From: JARRQB01 sp965368585 | GTDB taxonomy: Bacteria > Pseudomonadota > Gammaproteobacteria > Chromatiales > Chromatiaceae | Assembly: GCA_965368585.1 (NCBI GenBank) | Contig: CBDUNM010000071.1 | Coordinates: 1 to 23,793 of the forward strand | Reading direction: 5' to 3' | DNA length: 23,793 bases | Notes under the pieces: generated by a model | Database searches by the model: none | Seen by the model: the letters and a program-made list of their open reading frames with translations, nothing else | Told to the model about the DNA's origin: nothing | Shown here: in pieces, positions 14,169 through 22,574 of the stretch | How positions within the stretch are numbered: position 1 is the first letter of the stretch | How the letters are laid out: every line of letters starts with the position of its first letter | Program-made: the position numbers and the translations under genes

Positions 14169-17100
14169 CAGGCGATCGCGGCGGACGCCAGTCCGCGGTA
14201 GTCGTTGACAAATCCGCAGCGCCGCATCAGTTCGGCGTATTGGGATTCGTGCACGGGTTGACCGTCGATCTTCTCGATGACCAGCGAACGACCGCGGGTA
14301 TTGCGCGGAATGCGGCGCAACGCCTCGAACGCGGCCGCTTGAACGTCGGTCCCGGCCAGGTGCGCCGGAAAGGTGATGAGGTGGCGCCGATTGGCACCGA
14401 GGAAAAGTACCGGCCGCCCCGCCGCCAACAGCAACCAGGCGCCCGCGACGCGGCGCGGCCGCGCACCGGAGGCGGGGTTTGCGGTGTCAGGCCAGGCCAG
14501 CAGGCTGCCCCATGGATTGGCGGGATCGATTACCGCCAACTGCACCATATCGTGCGCCTCGAGGCGCAAATCGGCCTCAAGCTCGGGACGTACGCCGCGC
14601 AGGCGATCAATGGTCCCTGGACGTGCAAACTGGGCGCCGGACAGTCCTTCGACAAAGTACCCGCGGCGTACCCGGCCCGACTCCTCGAGTGCCGACAAGA
14701 CCTTGTAGATGGGTCCGAAGCCGCCGGGAAGATCTTCAGCGCCGACTACTTCGCGGCTGACGATGCCGTAACGCTCGAGCAGCAGGTGCGCGCGCGCCAG
14801 CGCACGCTCGGTGTCCGAAACCGTGTCGTCGACCAGGCCGCTGACCAGCGACCAGCGACCGCCGGCAAGCGATTGTCCCGGTCGCTTGCGGCCGCGGGCG
14901 GATGCCGGAGCGCGCCTTCCCAGGGCGCGCAACGGCGCAAAGGTGTCGTTGGTAATCTGTCCCGCCCACACCAGGTCCCAGACCGCACGCTCGAATTCCC
15001 GGGCGTCCATACCCGGCAGCCGTTGCCCGACCGCGCCCTCCAGTTCGAACAGAAAGGACGCGCCCCGCGCCGCCAGTTGATCCAGGATCGCGGTGTGTAT
15101 CGGCTCCAGGGATCCCGGCGCGGCATCGGCTACCAGCAGATCCCGCACATGCTCTCTCAGGTAAACCGCGATGCGCCCATCTTTGCTGCCCAACGGCGCC
15201 CGCCCGACCCACACCACCTGACCGGTGGCGGCGAGCATGTCGAACATGTCCAGGGTGAAGCCCGCCACGCGCGCCGGCAGAATGGTGGCGTGCAACGCGG
15301 ACCACGGCAGGTCCAAGCCCTCCAGCTGGGCCAGGACTTCGAGCAGGCGAGGCATGCCCTCGCGGTTGGAGTTCAGCTCGTGCCACTGCGGCAGGAACAC
15401 GCCCAGGGTCGCCGCATCGACGGGCGCCACGGCGTGTCTCAGGCGCGCGAGGGTGCGGCGCTTGAGGCGGCGCAGCACTTCGGCATCGCACCAGTCCGGT
15501 TCGGCCCCACCGGGTCGGATCTCTCCTCGCATCAGTCTCCCGGTCTGTGCCAGGGCACTCAATACAGGCTCCATCTGGGCGGGAGGCAGCCCGAAGCGGT
15601 GCGCAATGCTCCGGGTGAGAAAGGGGCCGTTGGTCCGCGCGTAGCGCTGCAGCAGAAACATCAGCGGCTCGTCGGGCGACCGCAGAAAGGCCTCCGGCAA
15701 CCCGGGCGGCGGCATCACCCCCAGGGCATCGCGGTAAACGGCCGCATCGTCGGCGGCGATCCAGCGCCGCTCGCCGGCGACCTTCACCTGGACCGCGCGG
15801 CGTTCGGCGCTCAATCGGGCGACCGCTTCGCGGACATCGCAGGTTGCGCGCACCGCCAACTCGTCCTCGCGCAGATCCCCCAGGCGGCGCAGCAGATCGT
15901 GCACTTCGTCGGCGTCGCGCGCCTGGCGGCCCGCGGCAAGGTGCTGCAACTCGGCCTCGAGTTCTGCCATCACCGCCGGGTCGATCAGTTCACGCAGTTC
16001 CGCCTGGCCGAGCAGTTCGCTGAGCAGGTTGCGATCGAGCGTCAACGCCTGCGCCTTGCGCTCGGCCAAGGGGGCATCCTGTTCGTAGATGTAGGCTGCG
16101 ACGTAGGCGAACACCAGCGAGCGCGCGAACGGCGACGCGGACGGTGTTTCGACCTCGTCCACCTGCACGCGCCGGGCGCGGATGTCGCGGAGCAGTTGCC
16201 GCAAGGCCGCCACGTCGAAGACGTCGCTCAATGCCTGGCGATAGGTCTCCAGCACCACCGGAAAGCTCGGATACTGACGCACCGCGGCCAGCAGATGTTG
16301 CGCCTTGAGGCGCTGCGCCCACAGCGGATTGCGCTGCTCGGGCCGCCGCCGCGGCAACAGCAGCGAGCGCACCGCGTTCTCCCGGAACAGGCCGGCGAAC
16401 AAAGCGGTGTGGGCAAGCTGGTCGGTGACCAGTTCCTCGACCTCGTCAGGATCGGGCAACAGGGTTGCCAGGTCCGGCAGTTCATCGACGTCCGCGAAAC
16501 GCAGCACGATCCCGTCGTCGGTATACATCACTTGCACCTCGAACCCACTGCGCGCCGACAGGACCTGCTGTAGCGCCATCGACCAGGGTGCGTGCACCCG
16601 TGCGCCGAACGGCGAAAGGATGCATAGCCGCCAGTCCCCGAGCTCGTCGCGGAAGCGCTCGACCGTGATACTTCGATCGGTCGGCAGGGTGCCGGTATGA
16701 CGCCGTTGTTCGGTGACATAAGCCGCGAGATTGGCCGCCGCGTTCGCGTCCAGTTGAGCCTCGCCCTGCAGCCAGGCCACGGCATGCCGGTGGTCGAGCG
16801 AGCCGAGTCTGCGCACAAACGCCCCCAGCAGGCGACCCAGCTCGACCGGCCGTCCCGGTCCCTCGCCGCGCCAGAACGGTAGTTTGCCGGGCTCGCCGGG
16901 GGCTGGTGAAACAATCACCTTGTCGCGCGTGATCTCTTCCACCCGCCAGGTGGTCGCGCCAAGCAGGATGTTTTCCCCGGGACGGGTCTCGAACACCATC
17001 TCCTCGTCGAGTTCGCCCAGACGGCCGCCTTCGGCACCCAGCGTCACTGCGTAGTTGCCGCGATCCGGTATGGTGCCGGCGTTCATGCGCGACACCATGG

Positions 17101-18610
17101 CAGCGGCGCGGCGCGGTCTGATCTGATCGCTGGCGCGGTCCCATACCAGCAGGGGTCGAAGATCGGCGAAGTCCTGTGAGGGGTAGTGCCCGCTCAGCAT
17201 ATCGAGGACCGCGCTCAAGGCGTCCGACGACAGTCGCTGAAAGGGATAGGCGCGGGTCACCAGCTGTTCTATCTGGTCGACCGTTTGCGGCGTCTCGCAG
17301 CATATGGCCACGATTTGCTGCGACAGGACATCGAGCGCATTCTGCGGCACACGCAGTGCTTCGATTTCGCCCCTGACCATGAGTTGGGCAATGACGGTGC
17401 TTTCCAACAAGTCGCCGCGAAACTTGGGGTAGATGCGCCCGACACTCACTTCCCCGACCTGGTGTCCCGCCCGGCCCACGCGCTGCAGTCCCCGGGCCAC
17501 CGAACCCGGCGATTCCACCAGCAGTACGCGATCCACCGCCCCCATGTCGATGCCCAGTTCGAGTGAGCTGGTAGCGACAATACCCCTGATGATCCCCTGT
17601 TTCAGACCCTCCTCGATCTCGGTCCGTTGGACGTGGGAGACGCTGCCGTGGTGCGAGCGCACCAGTTCCTCCCCGGCCAGCTCGTTCAACCGCTGCGTGA
17701 GCCGTTCGCACAGACCGCGGCTGTTGACGAACACGATGGTGGCACGATTTTCCCTGATCTGCTGGAGCAGCTGAGGGTAGATGGCAGGCCACATGCCGCG
17801 TTCCGCCGGCGCAGGACTCACCTCGCGCGTGTACAGCTCGCCCAGGATCGATCCACCGCGGCGCTCCGCCGCACCCGGAACGTGCTCCATGTCTGCCACG
17901 GGTACCGTGACCTTGAGATCGAGGCGCGGCCGCTGCGACAGATCGACCACCTCGACGGGACGCTGCCCGCCCAGAAAGCGTGCCACTTCGTCGAGCGGAC
18001 GCACCGTGGCAGACAACCCGATGCGCTGCGGATCGCGCTCGCACAGCCGGGTCAACCGTTCCAGCGAGACCGCCAGGTGCACGCCACGTTTGGTCGGCGC
18101 CAGCGCGTGGATCTCGTCCACGATCACCGTGTGTACCGTGCGCAGACTCTCCCGCGCCTTTGAGCCGAGTATCAGAAACAGTGACTCGGGAGTCGTCACC
18201 AGGATGTCCGCCGGCTGCCTGGCCTGGCGCTGGCGATCCTTCTGCGGCGTATCGCCGGTACGGATGTCCACACCGACCTCGCGCACCCTTTGTTCGAGCG
18301 CCGCCGCTTTGTGACCGATACCAACCAACGGGGCGCGCAGGTTGCGTTCCACGTCGTAGACCAGCGCCTTGAGCGGCGACACGTAGAGCACGCGTACGCC
18401 GGCGCGTGCAGCGGCGGGCAACGTCAAGCAGTAGTCGACACCCGCCAAAAAGGCCGCCAGGGTCTTGCCGCTGCCGGTGGGTGCCACCAACAAGGTGTGA
18501 GCGCCGCGCTGGATCGCCTGCCAGCCGTGCAGCTGCACCGGGGTCGGCGCATGGAAGGCATCGTCGAACCAGGATCGGGTGGCCTGGCTGAAACCGGCCA
18601 GATCGTTCAC
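14168..18610 (-). CDS. lhr: Lhr-type large superfamily 2 DNA helicase
   Basis: A 1480-residue helicase, the usual length of full Lhr proteins. Lhr is an ATP-dependent 3'-to-5' translocase that prefers RNA:DNA and uracil-containing substrates. Motifs: Walker A APTGSGKT (43-50), DEIH box (165-168), SAT (200-202), VFVNSRGL (293-300), ATSSLELGIDMG (346-357) and QRVGRAGH (376-383). The Lhr core continues with the winged helix and beta-barrel (VSRMNAGTIPDRGNYAV region), and the large C-terminal part (about 870-1480) is the Lhr-CTD, with several winged-helix-like repeats. Start: GTG at 18610 overlaps the ligase stop (GTGA), a 4-nt coupling. No internal stops or frameshifts are seen. Long plus-strand ORFs over it are antisense shadows. 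Confidence 0.95.
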   Translation of the reverse strand: MNDLAGFSQATRSWFDDAFHAPTPVQLHGWQAIQRGAHTLLVAPTGSGKTLAAFLAGVDYCLTLPAAARAGVRVLYVSPLKALVYDVERNLRAPLVGIGHKAAALEQRVREVGVDIRTGDTPQKDRQRQARQPADILVTTPESLFLILGSKARESLRTVHTVIVDEIHALAPTKRGVHLAVSLERLTRLCERDPQRIGLSATVRPLDEVARFLGGQRPVEVVDLSQRPRLDLKVTVPVADMEHVPGAAERRGGSILGELYTREVSPAPAERGMWPAIYPQLLQQIRENRATIVFVNSRGLCERLTQRLNELAGEELVRSHHGSVSHVQRTEIEEGLKQGIIRGIVATSSLELGIDMGAVDRVLLVESPGSVARGLQRVGRAGHQVGEVSVGRIYPKFRGDLLESTVIAQLMVRGEIEALRVPQNALDVLSQQIVAICCETPQTVDQIEQLVTRAYPFQRLSSDALSAVLDMLSGHYPSQDFADLRPLLVWDRASDQIRPRRAAAMVSRMNAGTIPDRGNYAVTLGAEGGRLGELDEEMVFETRPGENILLGATTWRVEEITRDKVIVSPAPGEPGKLPFWRGEGPGRPVELGRLLGAFVRRLGSLDHRHAVAWLQGEAQLDANAAANLAAYVTEQRRHTGTLPTDRSITVERFRDELGDWRLCILSPFGARVHAPWSMALQQVLSARSGFEVQVMYTDDGIVLRFADVDELPDLATLLPDPDEVEELVTDQLAHTALFAGLFRENAVRSLLLPRRRPEQRNPLWAQRLKAQHLLAAVRQYPSFPVVLETYRQALSDVFDVAALRQLLRDIRARRVQVDEVETPSASPFARSLVFAYVAAYIYEQDAPLAERKAQALTLDRNLLSELLGQAELRELIDPAVMAELEAELQHLAAGRQARDADEVHDLLRRLGDLREDELAVRATCDVREAVARLSAERRAVQVKVAGERRWIAADDAAVYRDALGVMPPPGLPEAFLRSPDEPLMFLLQRYARTNGPFLTRSIAHRFGLPPAQMEPVLSALAQTGRLMRGEIRPGGAEPDWCDAEVLRRLKRRTLARLRHAVAPVDAATLGVFLPQWHELNSNREGMPRLLEVLAQLEGLDLPWSALHATILPARVAGFTLDMFDMLAATGQVVWVGRAPLGSKDGRIAVYLREHVRDLLVADAAPGSLEPIHTAILDQLAARGASFLFELEGAVGQRLPGMDAREFERAVWDLVWAGQITNDTFAPLRALGRRAPASARGRKRPGQSLAGGRWSLVSGLVDDTVSDTERALARAHLLLERYGIVSREVVGAEDLPGGFGPIYKVLSALEESGRVRRGYFVEGLSGAQFARPGTIDRLRGVRPELEADLRLEAHDMVQLAVIDPANPWGSLLAWPDTANPASGARPRRVAGAWLLLAAGRPVLFLGANRRHLITFPAHLAGTDVQAAAFEALRRIPRNTRGRSLVIEKIDGQPVHESQYAELMRRCGFVNDYRGLASAAIA

Positions 18611-20154
18611 CCTGAGCCGTCCCGGAAGCGCGCCGCGTAGATCGCGCGCACCGTCTCGAGCGTGTCTGCCTCCGGTGCGGTCTTGTCCGGTCGGTAGCGT
18701 TTCACTCGCGCAAAGCGCAGCGCCACGCCCGCCGGGTATTGCCGGCTGCGCTGCAGCTCGTTGAAGGCCACCTCGACGACCAGTTCGGGGCGCACGTGTA
18801 CGACGTGGCCTTCACGTCCGATTTCGCGGGCCAGCAACTCCCTGGTCTGCCAGGCGAGCGTGGCGTCGGTCATACCCTTGAAGGTCTTGCCCAGCATGAC
18901 AAAGCCACCCTGGTCAGAATCGCGCGCACCCAGATGCAGATTGCTCAACCACCCCTCGCGGCGACCACTGCCCCACTCGGCGGCAAGCACGACCAGATCC
19001 AGGCTATGCGCGGGCTTGACCTTGTACCAGTCCGCTCCCCGGCTGCCGGCCTGGTAGGGCGCTTGCGGCGCTTTCGCCACGATCCCTTTGTGCCCGGCCG
19101 CCAGCGCCCGCTGCAGGAATTCGTCGGCCTCGTCCTCACGATCGGTCACCAGGCGTGGTACCACCGCATCGTGCGGCACCACATCGTGCAGAGCTTGAAT
19201 CCGCCAGCGGTCGGGCTGATCGATCAGATCCGTACCGTTGAGATGCAGGCAGTCGAAATACGCGACGGACAAGGGTAGCCGCTCGCGTACCCGCTCCACA
19301 TCGATCCTTCGCCCGAAGCGCCGCATGGTAACCTGGAAGGGCAACGGCCGGCGTGCCGCGTCGAGCGCGATGGCCTCGCCGTCGAGAATGATCGTCTCGC
19401 ACGGCAGGCGCGCAGCCTGTTCCACCAATTCGGGAACGCTGTCGGTGACCTCGTTGAGATGGCGCGTGAATACCCGGATCTCGGCGCCCCGTTTGTGGAC
19501 CTGAACGCGTGCCCCGTCGAGCTTGTACTCGAGCGCCGTCTGGCCGATTCGATCGATAGCCTCGCGCACGCTGCCCGCCGGCTGCGCCAACATCGGCCGG
19601 AGGGGGCGAAACAGCTGCAGGGAAAAATCCGCCAGGCCGGACCGACCTTTCAACCGGGCGGCCTCTGCCACTGTCGCCAGGTCGCCGCTGAGCATGACGG
19701 CACGGCGTACCGCGTCGACCGCCAGGTCGAAGGCCTTGGCAATGGCGTCCGTCATTACGCCTTCGAGTGCACCTTGACGCAGTTCACCGAGTAACAGCCG
19801 AACCAGGAACTGGCGTTCACCGGACGTGGCTTTGCCGAACAAGGCCTCGAGCAGACCCTGGCGACGCGCCTGGGAGCCCGGGCCTTGTTGTTCGCTGATG
19901 CGCTGCAACGCCGCATGGGTATCCGCCACGCGGAGACTCGTTTCCCTGGCGGTTTCCACGGTGACGGCACTCATGGCGGCATACCCAAGGCCAATCTTGC
20001 CCTGCGGCAGTGCGCCGGCCAGGTAGCAGATTCCCGGACGAAGTTCTTCCGGATCCAGGCGGCGCAGGCAATCGGCCAGCATGTCCACCTTTTTCAAGCG
20101 GCTGCGGGTGCCGGCCACGTCGGCCGAGATAGCTGCGATCGTTGCGAGCTGCAT
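18607..20154 (-). CDS. ATP-dependent DNA ligase, LigB-like
   Basis: A 515-residue ATP-dependent ligase resembling mycobacterial LigB: N-terminal ligase domain (1-~185), adenylation domain with the nucleophile K211 in EYKLDGAR (209-216), motif III region ETIILDGEAIAL (253-264) and LPLSVAYFDCLHLNG, and motif V DWYKVKP (375-381). The OB domain follows with GGFVMLGKTFKGMTD and the LigB-like HVVHVRPELVVEVAF. Motif IV reads GHKGIVAK (354-361) where I expect GHEGVxxK, so the metal-binding glutamate appears replaced by K356. The ATG at 20154 follows CCGGAG closely. It is the first gene of the ligase-lhr-nei2 operon. In bacteria such ligases usually serve repair rather than replication. Confidence 0.92.
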   Translation of the reverse strand: MQLATIAAISADVAGTRSRLKKVDMLADCLRRLDPEELRPGICYLAGALPQGKIGLGYAAMSAVTVETARETSLRVADTHAALQRISEQQGPGSQARRQGLLEALFGKATSGERQFLVRLLLGELRQGALEGVMTDAIAKAFDLAVDAVRRAVMLSGDLATVAEAARLKGRSGLADFSLQLFRPLRPMLAQPAGSVREAIDRIGQTALEYKLDGARVQVHKRGAEIRVFTRHLNEVTDSVPELVEQAARLPCETIILDGEAIALDAARRPLPFQVTMRRFGRRIDVERVRERLPLSVAYFDCLHLNGTDLIDQPDRWRIQALHDVVPHDAVVPRLVTDREDEADEFLQRALAAGHKGIVAKAPQAPYQAGSRGADWYKVKPAHSLDLVVLAAEWGSGRREGWLSNLHLGARDSDQGGFVMLGKTFKGMTDATLAWQTRELLAREIGREGHVVHVRPELVVEVAFNELQRSRQYPAGVALRFARVKRYRPDKTAPEADTLETVRAIYAARFRDGSG

Positions 20155-20252
20155 GTCTCCGGAACCTTCGGGTGGTCGCTGCGATTTCAGTCGAGCTGAT
20201 CGCCTGTAAGGCGGCGAGTGCGCACGTGTGACACATCCGAGCGTACGCCACT

Positions 20253-20280
20253 CATTCGAGACGGTACCGATTCATTCGAG
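20253..20280. repeat. Direct repeat TCATTCGAG x2
   Basis: Two exact 9-bp copies start 19 nt apart in the divergent promoter region; the bases between include the palindrome CGGTACCG. The arrangement could be a tandem regulator site for the ligase-lhr-nei2 operon or chance. Confidence 0.4.
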
Positions 20281-20322
20281 TTTGCATGGCAATCATTCCC
20301 GCACCGCTATACCGTGAAAGGT

Positions 20323-20351
20323 TTGCATTTTATCCAGTATTTGTCTATACA
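20323..20351 (+). promoter_or_regulatory. Sigma-70 type promoter for the DUF4149 gene
   Basis: TTGCAT (20323-20328) and TATACA (20346-20351) are separated by exactly 17 nt. The -10 lies inside an imperfect palindrome, TTGTCTATACACAA. Predicted transcription start is near 20358, giving a leader of about 100 nt to the ATG at 20462, or of about 23 nt to the alternative ATG at 20381. Confidence 0.55.
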
Positions 20352-20461
20352 CAAGTTGTTCAGCATTTGTTCATCTGTCGATGTACGCCTTTGCGCAACC
20401 ACTGGCTAAGCAAGACGCCCGCGATTGGACGCAATTAACCAACGACGAGGTCTCGCCACGC

Positions 20462-20887
20462 ATGGCAATCGAAGACGCAGTGGTTCTGTGGCTGGTCGGC
20501 ACCCTGACAGGCAGCATGGTGTTGTCAGCCACCGTCGTGTCACCCAAGGTATTCCGGACCCTGCCGCCGGAACACGCGGGTGTCTTCCTGCGGGCCTGCT
20601 TCCCGGCCTATTATGTCCGGGGTTTCGCAATCTCGCTGCTTGCGGCGCTGGCCGCGATCGCGTCCGGGTGGCTGATTTCAGCCGCCTGCGCTTTGGTCAT
20701 GATTTCATTCGTTTTTGCACGGCAGGCGCTCCTGCCGCGGATCAGTGCGGTGCGTGACGTCCAGACGTCGGGCGACTCAGCGCCTGCGCGACGATGCAAA
20801 TCCTTGCATCTCGTCAGCGTCTTGTGCAGCGCGGCGCAAGCGCTTGTTCCGACCGCGACCGCGACGTTTTTGATTCGGAATGCGTGA
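20462..20887 (+). CDS. DUF4149 domain-containing membrane protein
   Basis: A 141-residue integral membrane protein with about four hydrophobic segments: AVVLWLVGTLTGSMVLSATVV, GFAISLLAALAAIASGWLIS, AACALVMISFVFA and the C-terminal VSVLCSAAQALVPTATATFLI. The DUF4149 signature is clear in VVSPKVFRTLPPEHAGVFLRACFPAYYVRGF, similar to eukaryotic TMEM205-like proteins. Function unknown. ATG 20462 matches the normal N-terminus; ATG 20381 would add 27 non-hydrophobic residues. Its last 8 bases overlap the start of the oxidoreductase remnant. Confidence 0.82.
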   Translation: MAIEDAVVLWLVGTLTGSMVLSATVVSPKVFRTLPPEHAGVFLRACFPAYYVRGFAISLLAALAAIASGWLISAACALVMISFVFARQALLPRISAVRDVQTSGDSAPARRCKSLHLVSVLCSAAQALVPTATATFLIRNA

Positions 20888-21326
20888 ACCGCGTCCCGCA
20901 CCACTGGCGTTCGACGCACTGGTCGTTGATGCGGGGCCGACCCGCTGGGCGGCATGCAACAGCAGTAAACCCGGCCGCAGTGCAGACACCTGGGTTATCC
21001 ATGCCGCACCCGAGTGGACGCTTGCGCACTTCGATGACGCGCCCGCGGCAGTCGCCGACGAACTCGCCGCAAGCCTGTGCAAGACTACCGGGCTGAATCC
21101 GGCTGCCATCGACGCACTGACTGCTCATCGGTGGCGGTACTCGCGGGTCGTTAATCCGCTCGATGCGGGGGCGTTGTGGGAGCCGAAGCTGGCGCTGGGC
21201 CTGTGCGGCGACTGGTGTCAGATGGCCAGAATCGAAGGCGCGAACCTGAGCGGCCAAGCCATCGCCGGTCGCGTGCTCGGGCATCTCGCTCAGCGCACAC
21301 TCGACGACCGTGCCGGACCGGGCTGA
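20880..21326 (+). pseudogene. C-terminal remnant of a renalase-like NAD(P)/FAD-dependent oxidoreductase
   Basis: A 148-residue frame matching only the last part of COG3380-type (renalase-like) flavoproteins: RWAACNSSKPGR, ETWV-like DTWVIHAAPEWTLAHF, AHRWRYSRVVNPL, and GLCGDWCQMARIEGANLSG. Whole proteins have about 320-340 residues and begin with a GxGxxG FAD-binding fold that is absent here; the homology begins within about 10 residues of the ATG. The ATG overlaps the end of the DUF4149 gene by 8 nt, so a deletion seems to have joined the 3' ends of two genes. It may still be translated by coupling but cannot bind FAD in the usual way. Confidence 0.78.
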
Positions 21327-21372
21327 GACCCGGAACCCGGTGTCGCTTGAACCCGCTGGTGGTAGTACTGCG

Positions 21373-21975
21373 TTGCGCAGTATTCTGTTCATTATTTTGG
21401 TGAGCAACGCCCACGCGATGAGCAACCAGGCATTCATAGACGATCGCAGCACCGCCACGCTGGAAGCGAGTCGCGGCGGCGCTTGGCGACTCATCACCGA
21501 TCAGGTCATGGGTGGTACGTCCAACGGTGAGTTGAAGCCGGATCGATATCGCGGCCGCCATTGTCTGCATCTTAGCGGCTCAGTCAGCACCGCCAACAAC
21601 GGCGGCTTTATCCAAATGGCGCTCGACCTGGCCGGCGGCAAACCATTCGATGCCAGCCAGTACGCGGGATTGCTACTGCAAGTCGCCGGTAACAGCGAGC
21701 GTTACAATCTGCATCTGCGCACCGGCGACCTATGGTTGCCCTGGCAATCTTATCGCTTCAGTTTCGCGGCTGAACCCGAGTGGCGCGAGATCCGCATCCC
21801 GTTCGCCGAACTCCGTCCATACCGCACCAATCGCCGCTTTAGCGCAGAACGACTGATCCGCCTCGGCCTAGTCGCCATCGGCAGGGAGTTTGCGCCAGAC
21901 CTCTGTGCCGGCAGCGTGCGATTCTACACTGGCGACACCGGACCGCAGCGTTCAGCATCAGAATTTAACGATTAG
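21373..21975 (+). CDS. CIA30 family protein (possibly exported)
   Basis: A 200-residue protein (185 from the first ATG) with the CIA30 (complex I intermediate-associated protein 30) jelly-roll domain: WRLITDQVMGGTSNGEL near the start, GGFIQMALDLAGG, GLLLQVAGNSERYNLHLRTGDLWLPWQSYRFSF and WREIRIPFAELRPYR. Start is uncertain. ATG at 21418 has no ribosome binding site. TTG at 21373 would give a short signal peptide (RSILFIILVSNAHA, cleavage AHA-M), and GTG at 21310 overlaps the preceding remnant. I prefer the TTG because the AxA-ended hydrophobic stretch is unlikely by chance. In bacteria the function is unknown; the fold suggests carbohydrate binding or assembly roles. Confidence 0.8.
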   Translation: MRSILFIILVSNAHAMSNQAFIDDRSTATLEASRGGAWRLITDQVMGGTSNGELKPDRYRGRHCLHLSGSVSTANNGGFIQMALDLAGGKPFDASQYAGLLLQVAGNSERYNLHLRTGDLWLPWQSYRFSFAAEPEWREIRIPFAELRPYRTNRRFSAERLIRLGLVAIGREFAPDLCAGSVRFYTGDTGPQRSASEFND

Positions 21976-22023
21976 CGCGCGGGATAAGGTAACGTTTTTT
22001 TAAACGCTGCTAGCCTCGACCCC

Positions 22024-22557
22024 TCAAGCCCAGCCGGCAGGGGCCCAGGTCTCCATCATTTTCAGCCGCGCCGCGTGCAGGCGTTCCGACATCAAACCGG
22101 CAAAGCGTTTCATCAACGCGTAACCGAAATCAGTATCTTTCTCGCAGACCTTCAACAAGGTGCTGCCGTCAAAGATCAACACGCGCGAATCGCTGTTCGC
22201 TTTGGCTTCAAAGGTCCATTTGTACGGCGCGATCAACCACGACCAACCGAGTACGTCGTCTTTACCCAGTGTTTGCACTTCGAGTGGCGGGCCGTATACC
22301 GACGGCACCTCCACCGCGACCGCTCCCTCTTTTATGATATAGAAACTCTTGGCGGGATCTTCCTGTTTGAACAACAAATCCCCGGCAACATACGCTTTCT
22401 CTTCAGCATGTTGTGCCAGAATCTTAATGTGTTTCACTGCCAGGTCGGAAAAGATCGTATGCGACTGCAGATAGGTTACCAAGTCGTCTTTACTCACGGA
22501 TTGCACCTTATTCGGCTTGCGGATAGTGGACAGTTTAGTCGGACTCATCGATCCCAT
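22024..22557 (-). CDS. Stand-alone cyclic-nucleotide-binding domain protein
   Basis: A 177-residue protein with a single cNMP-binding (Crp-like) beta-barrel: LQSHTIFSDLAVKHIKILAQHAEEKAYVAGDLLFKQED, then SFYIIKEGAVAVEVP and the phosphate-binding-cassette region DDVLGWSWLIAPYKWTFEAKANSDSRVLIFDG. The usual phosphate-binding RA pair is not obvious, so it may not bind cAMP or cGMP. There is no helix-turn-helix after the barrel, only a helix (FGYALMKRFAGLMSERLHAARLKMME), so it is not a Crp-type transcription factor. ATG 22557 or ATG 22548 are the likely starts. A palindromic site lies 18 nt upstream. Confidence 0.85.
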   Translation of the reverse strand: MGSMSPTKLSTIRKPNKVQSVSKDDLVTYLQSHTIFSDLAVKHIKILAQHAEEKAYVAGDLLFKQEDPAKSFYIIKEGAVAVEVPSVYGPPLEVQTLGKDDVLGWSWLIAPYKWTFEAKANSDSRVLIFDGSTLLKVCEKDTDFGYALMKRFAGLMSERLHAARLKMMETWAPAGWA

Positions 22558-22574
22558 GGCCGTCACCAAAGATG

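Larger units (their letters stand above)
20155..20461. other. Intergenic region between divergent ligase and DUF4149 genes
   Basis: About 300 bases hold the divergent control region for the repair operon (minus) and the DUF4149 gene (plus). I see a direct repeat of TCATTCGAG (20253-20261 and 20272-20280) and a good sigma-70 promoter on the plus strand at 20323-20351. No LexA-type SOS box is apparent. The DUF4149 frame is open to an ATG at 20381 but conservation starts near 20462. Confidence 0.5.

Noticed and set aside
14240..16573. 777-codon plus-strand open frame
   Set aside because: It lies antisense to lhr, in which helicase motifs are intact; the product is low in family resemblance and rich in Arg, Gln and His, typical of the reverse frame of GC-rich coding DNA.
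16482..18044. 520-codon minus-strand open frame
   Set aside because: It is an out-of-frame shadow of lhr on the same strand with Arg/Gly/Ala-rich sequence and no motifs.
21980..22010. CGTTTTTTTAAACG as a terminator after the CIA30 gene
   Set aside because: The stem is only 5 bp and AT-rich with the T-run inside the loop; it is too weak to call.
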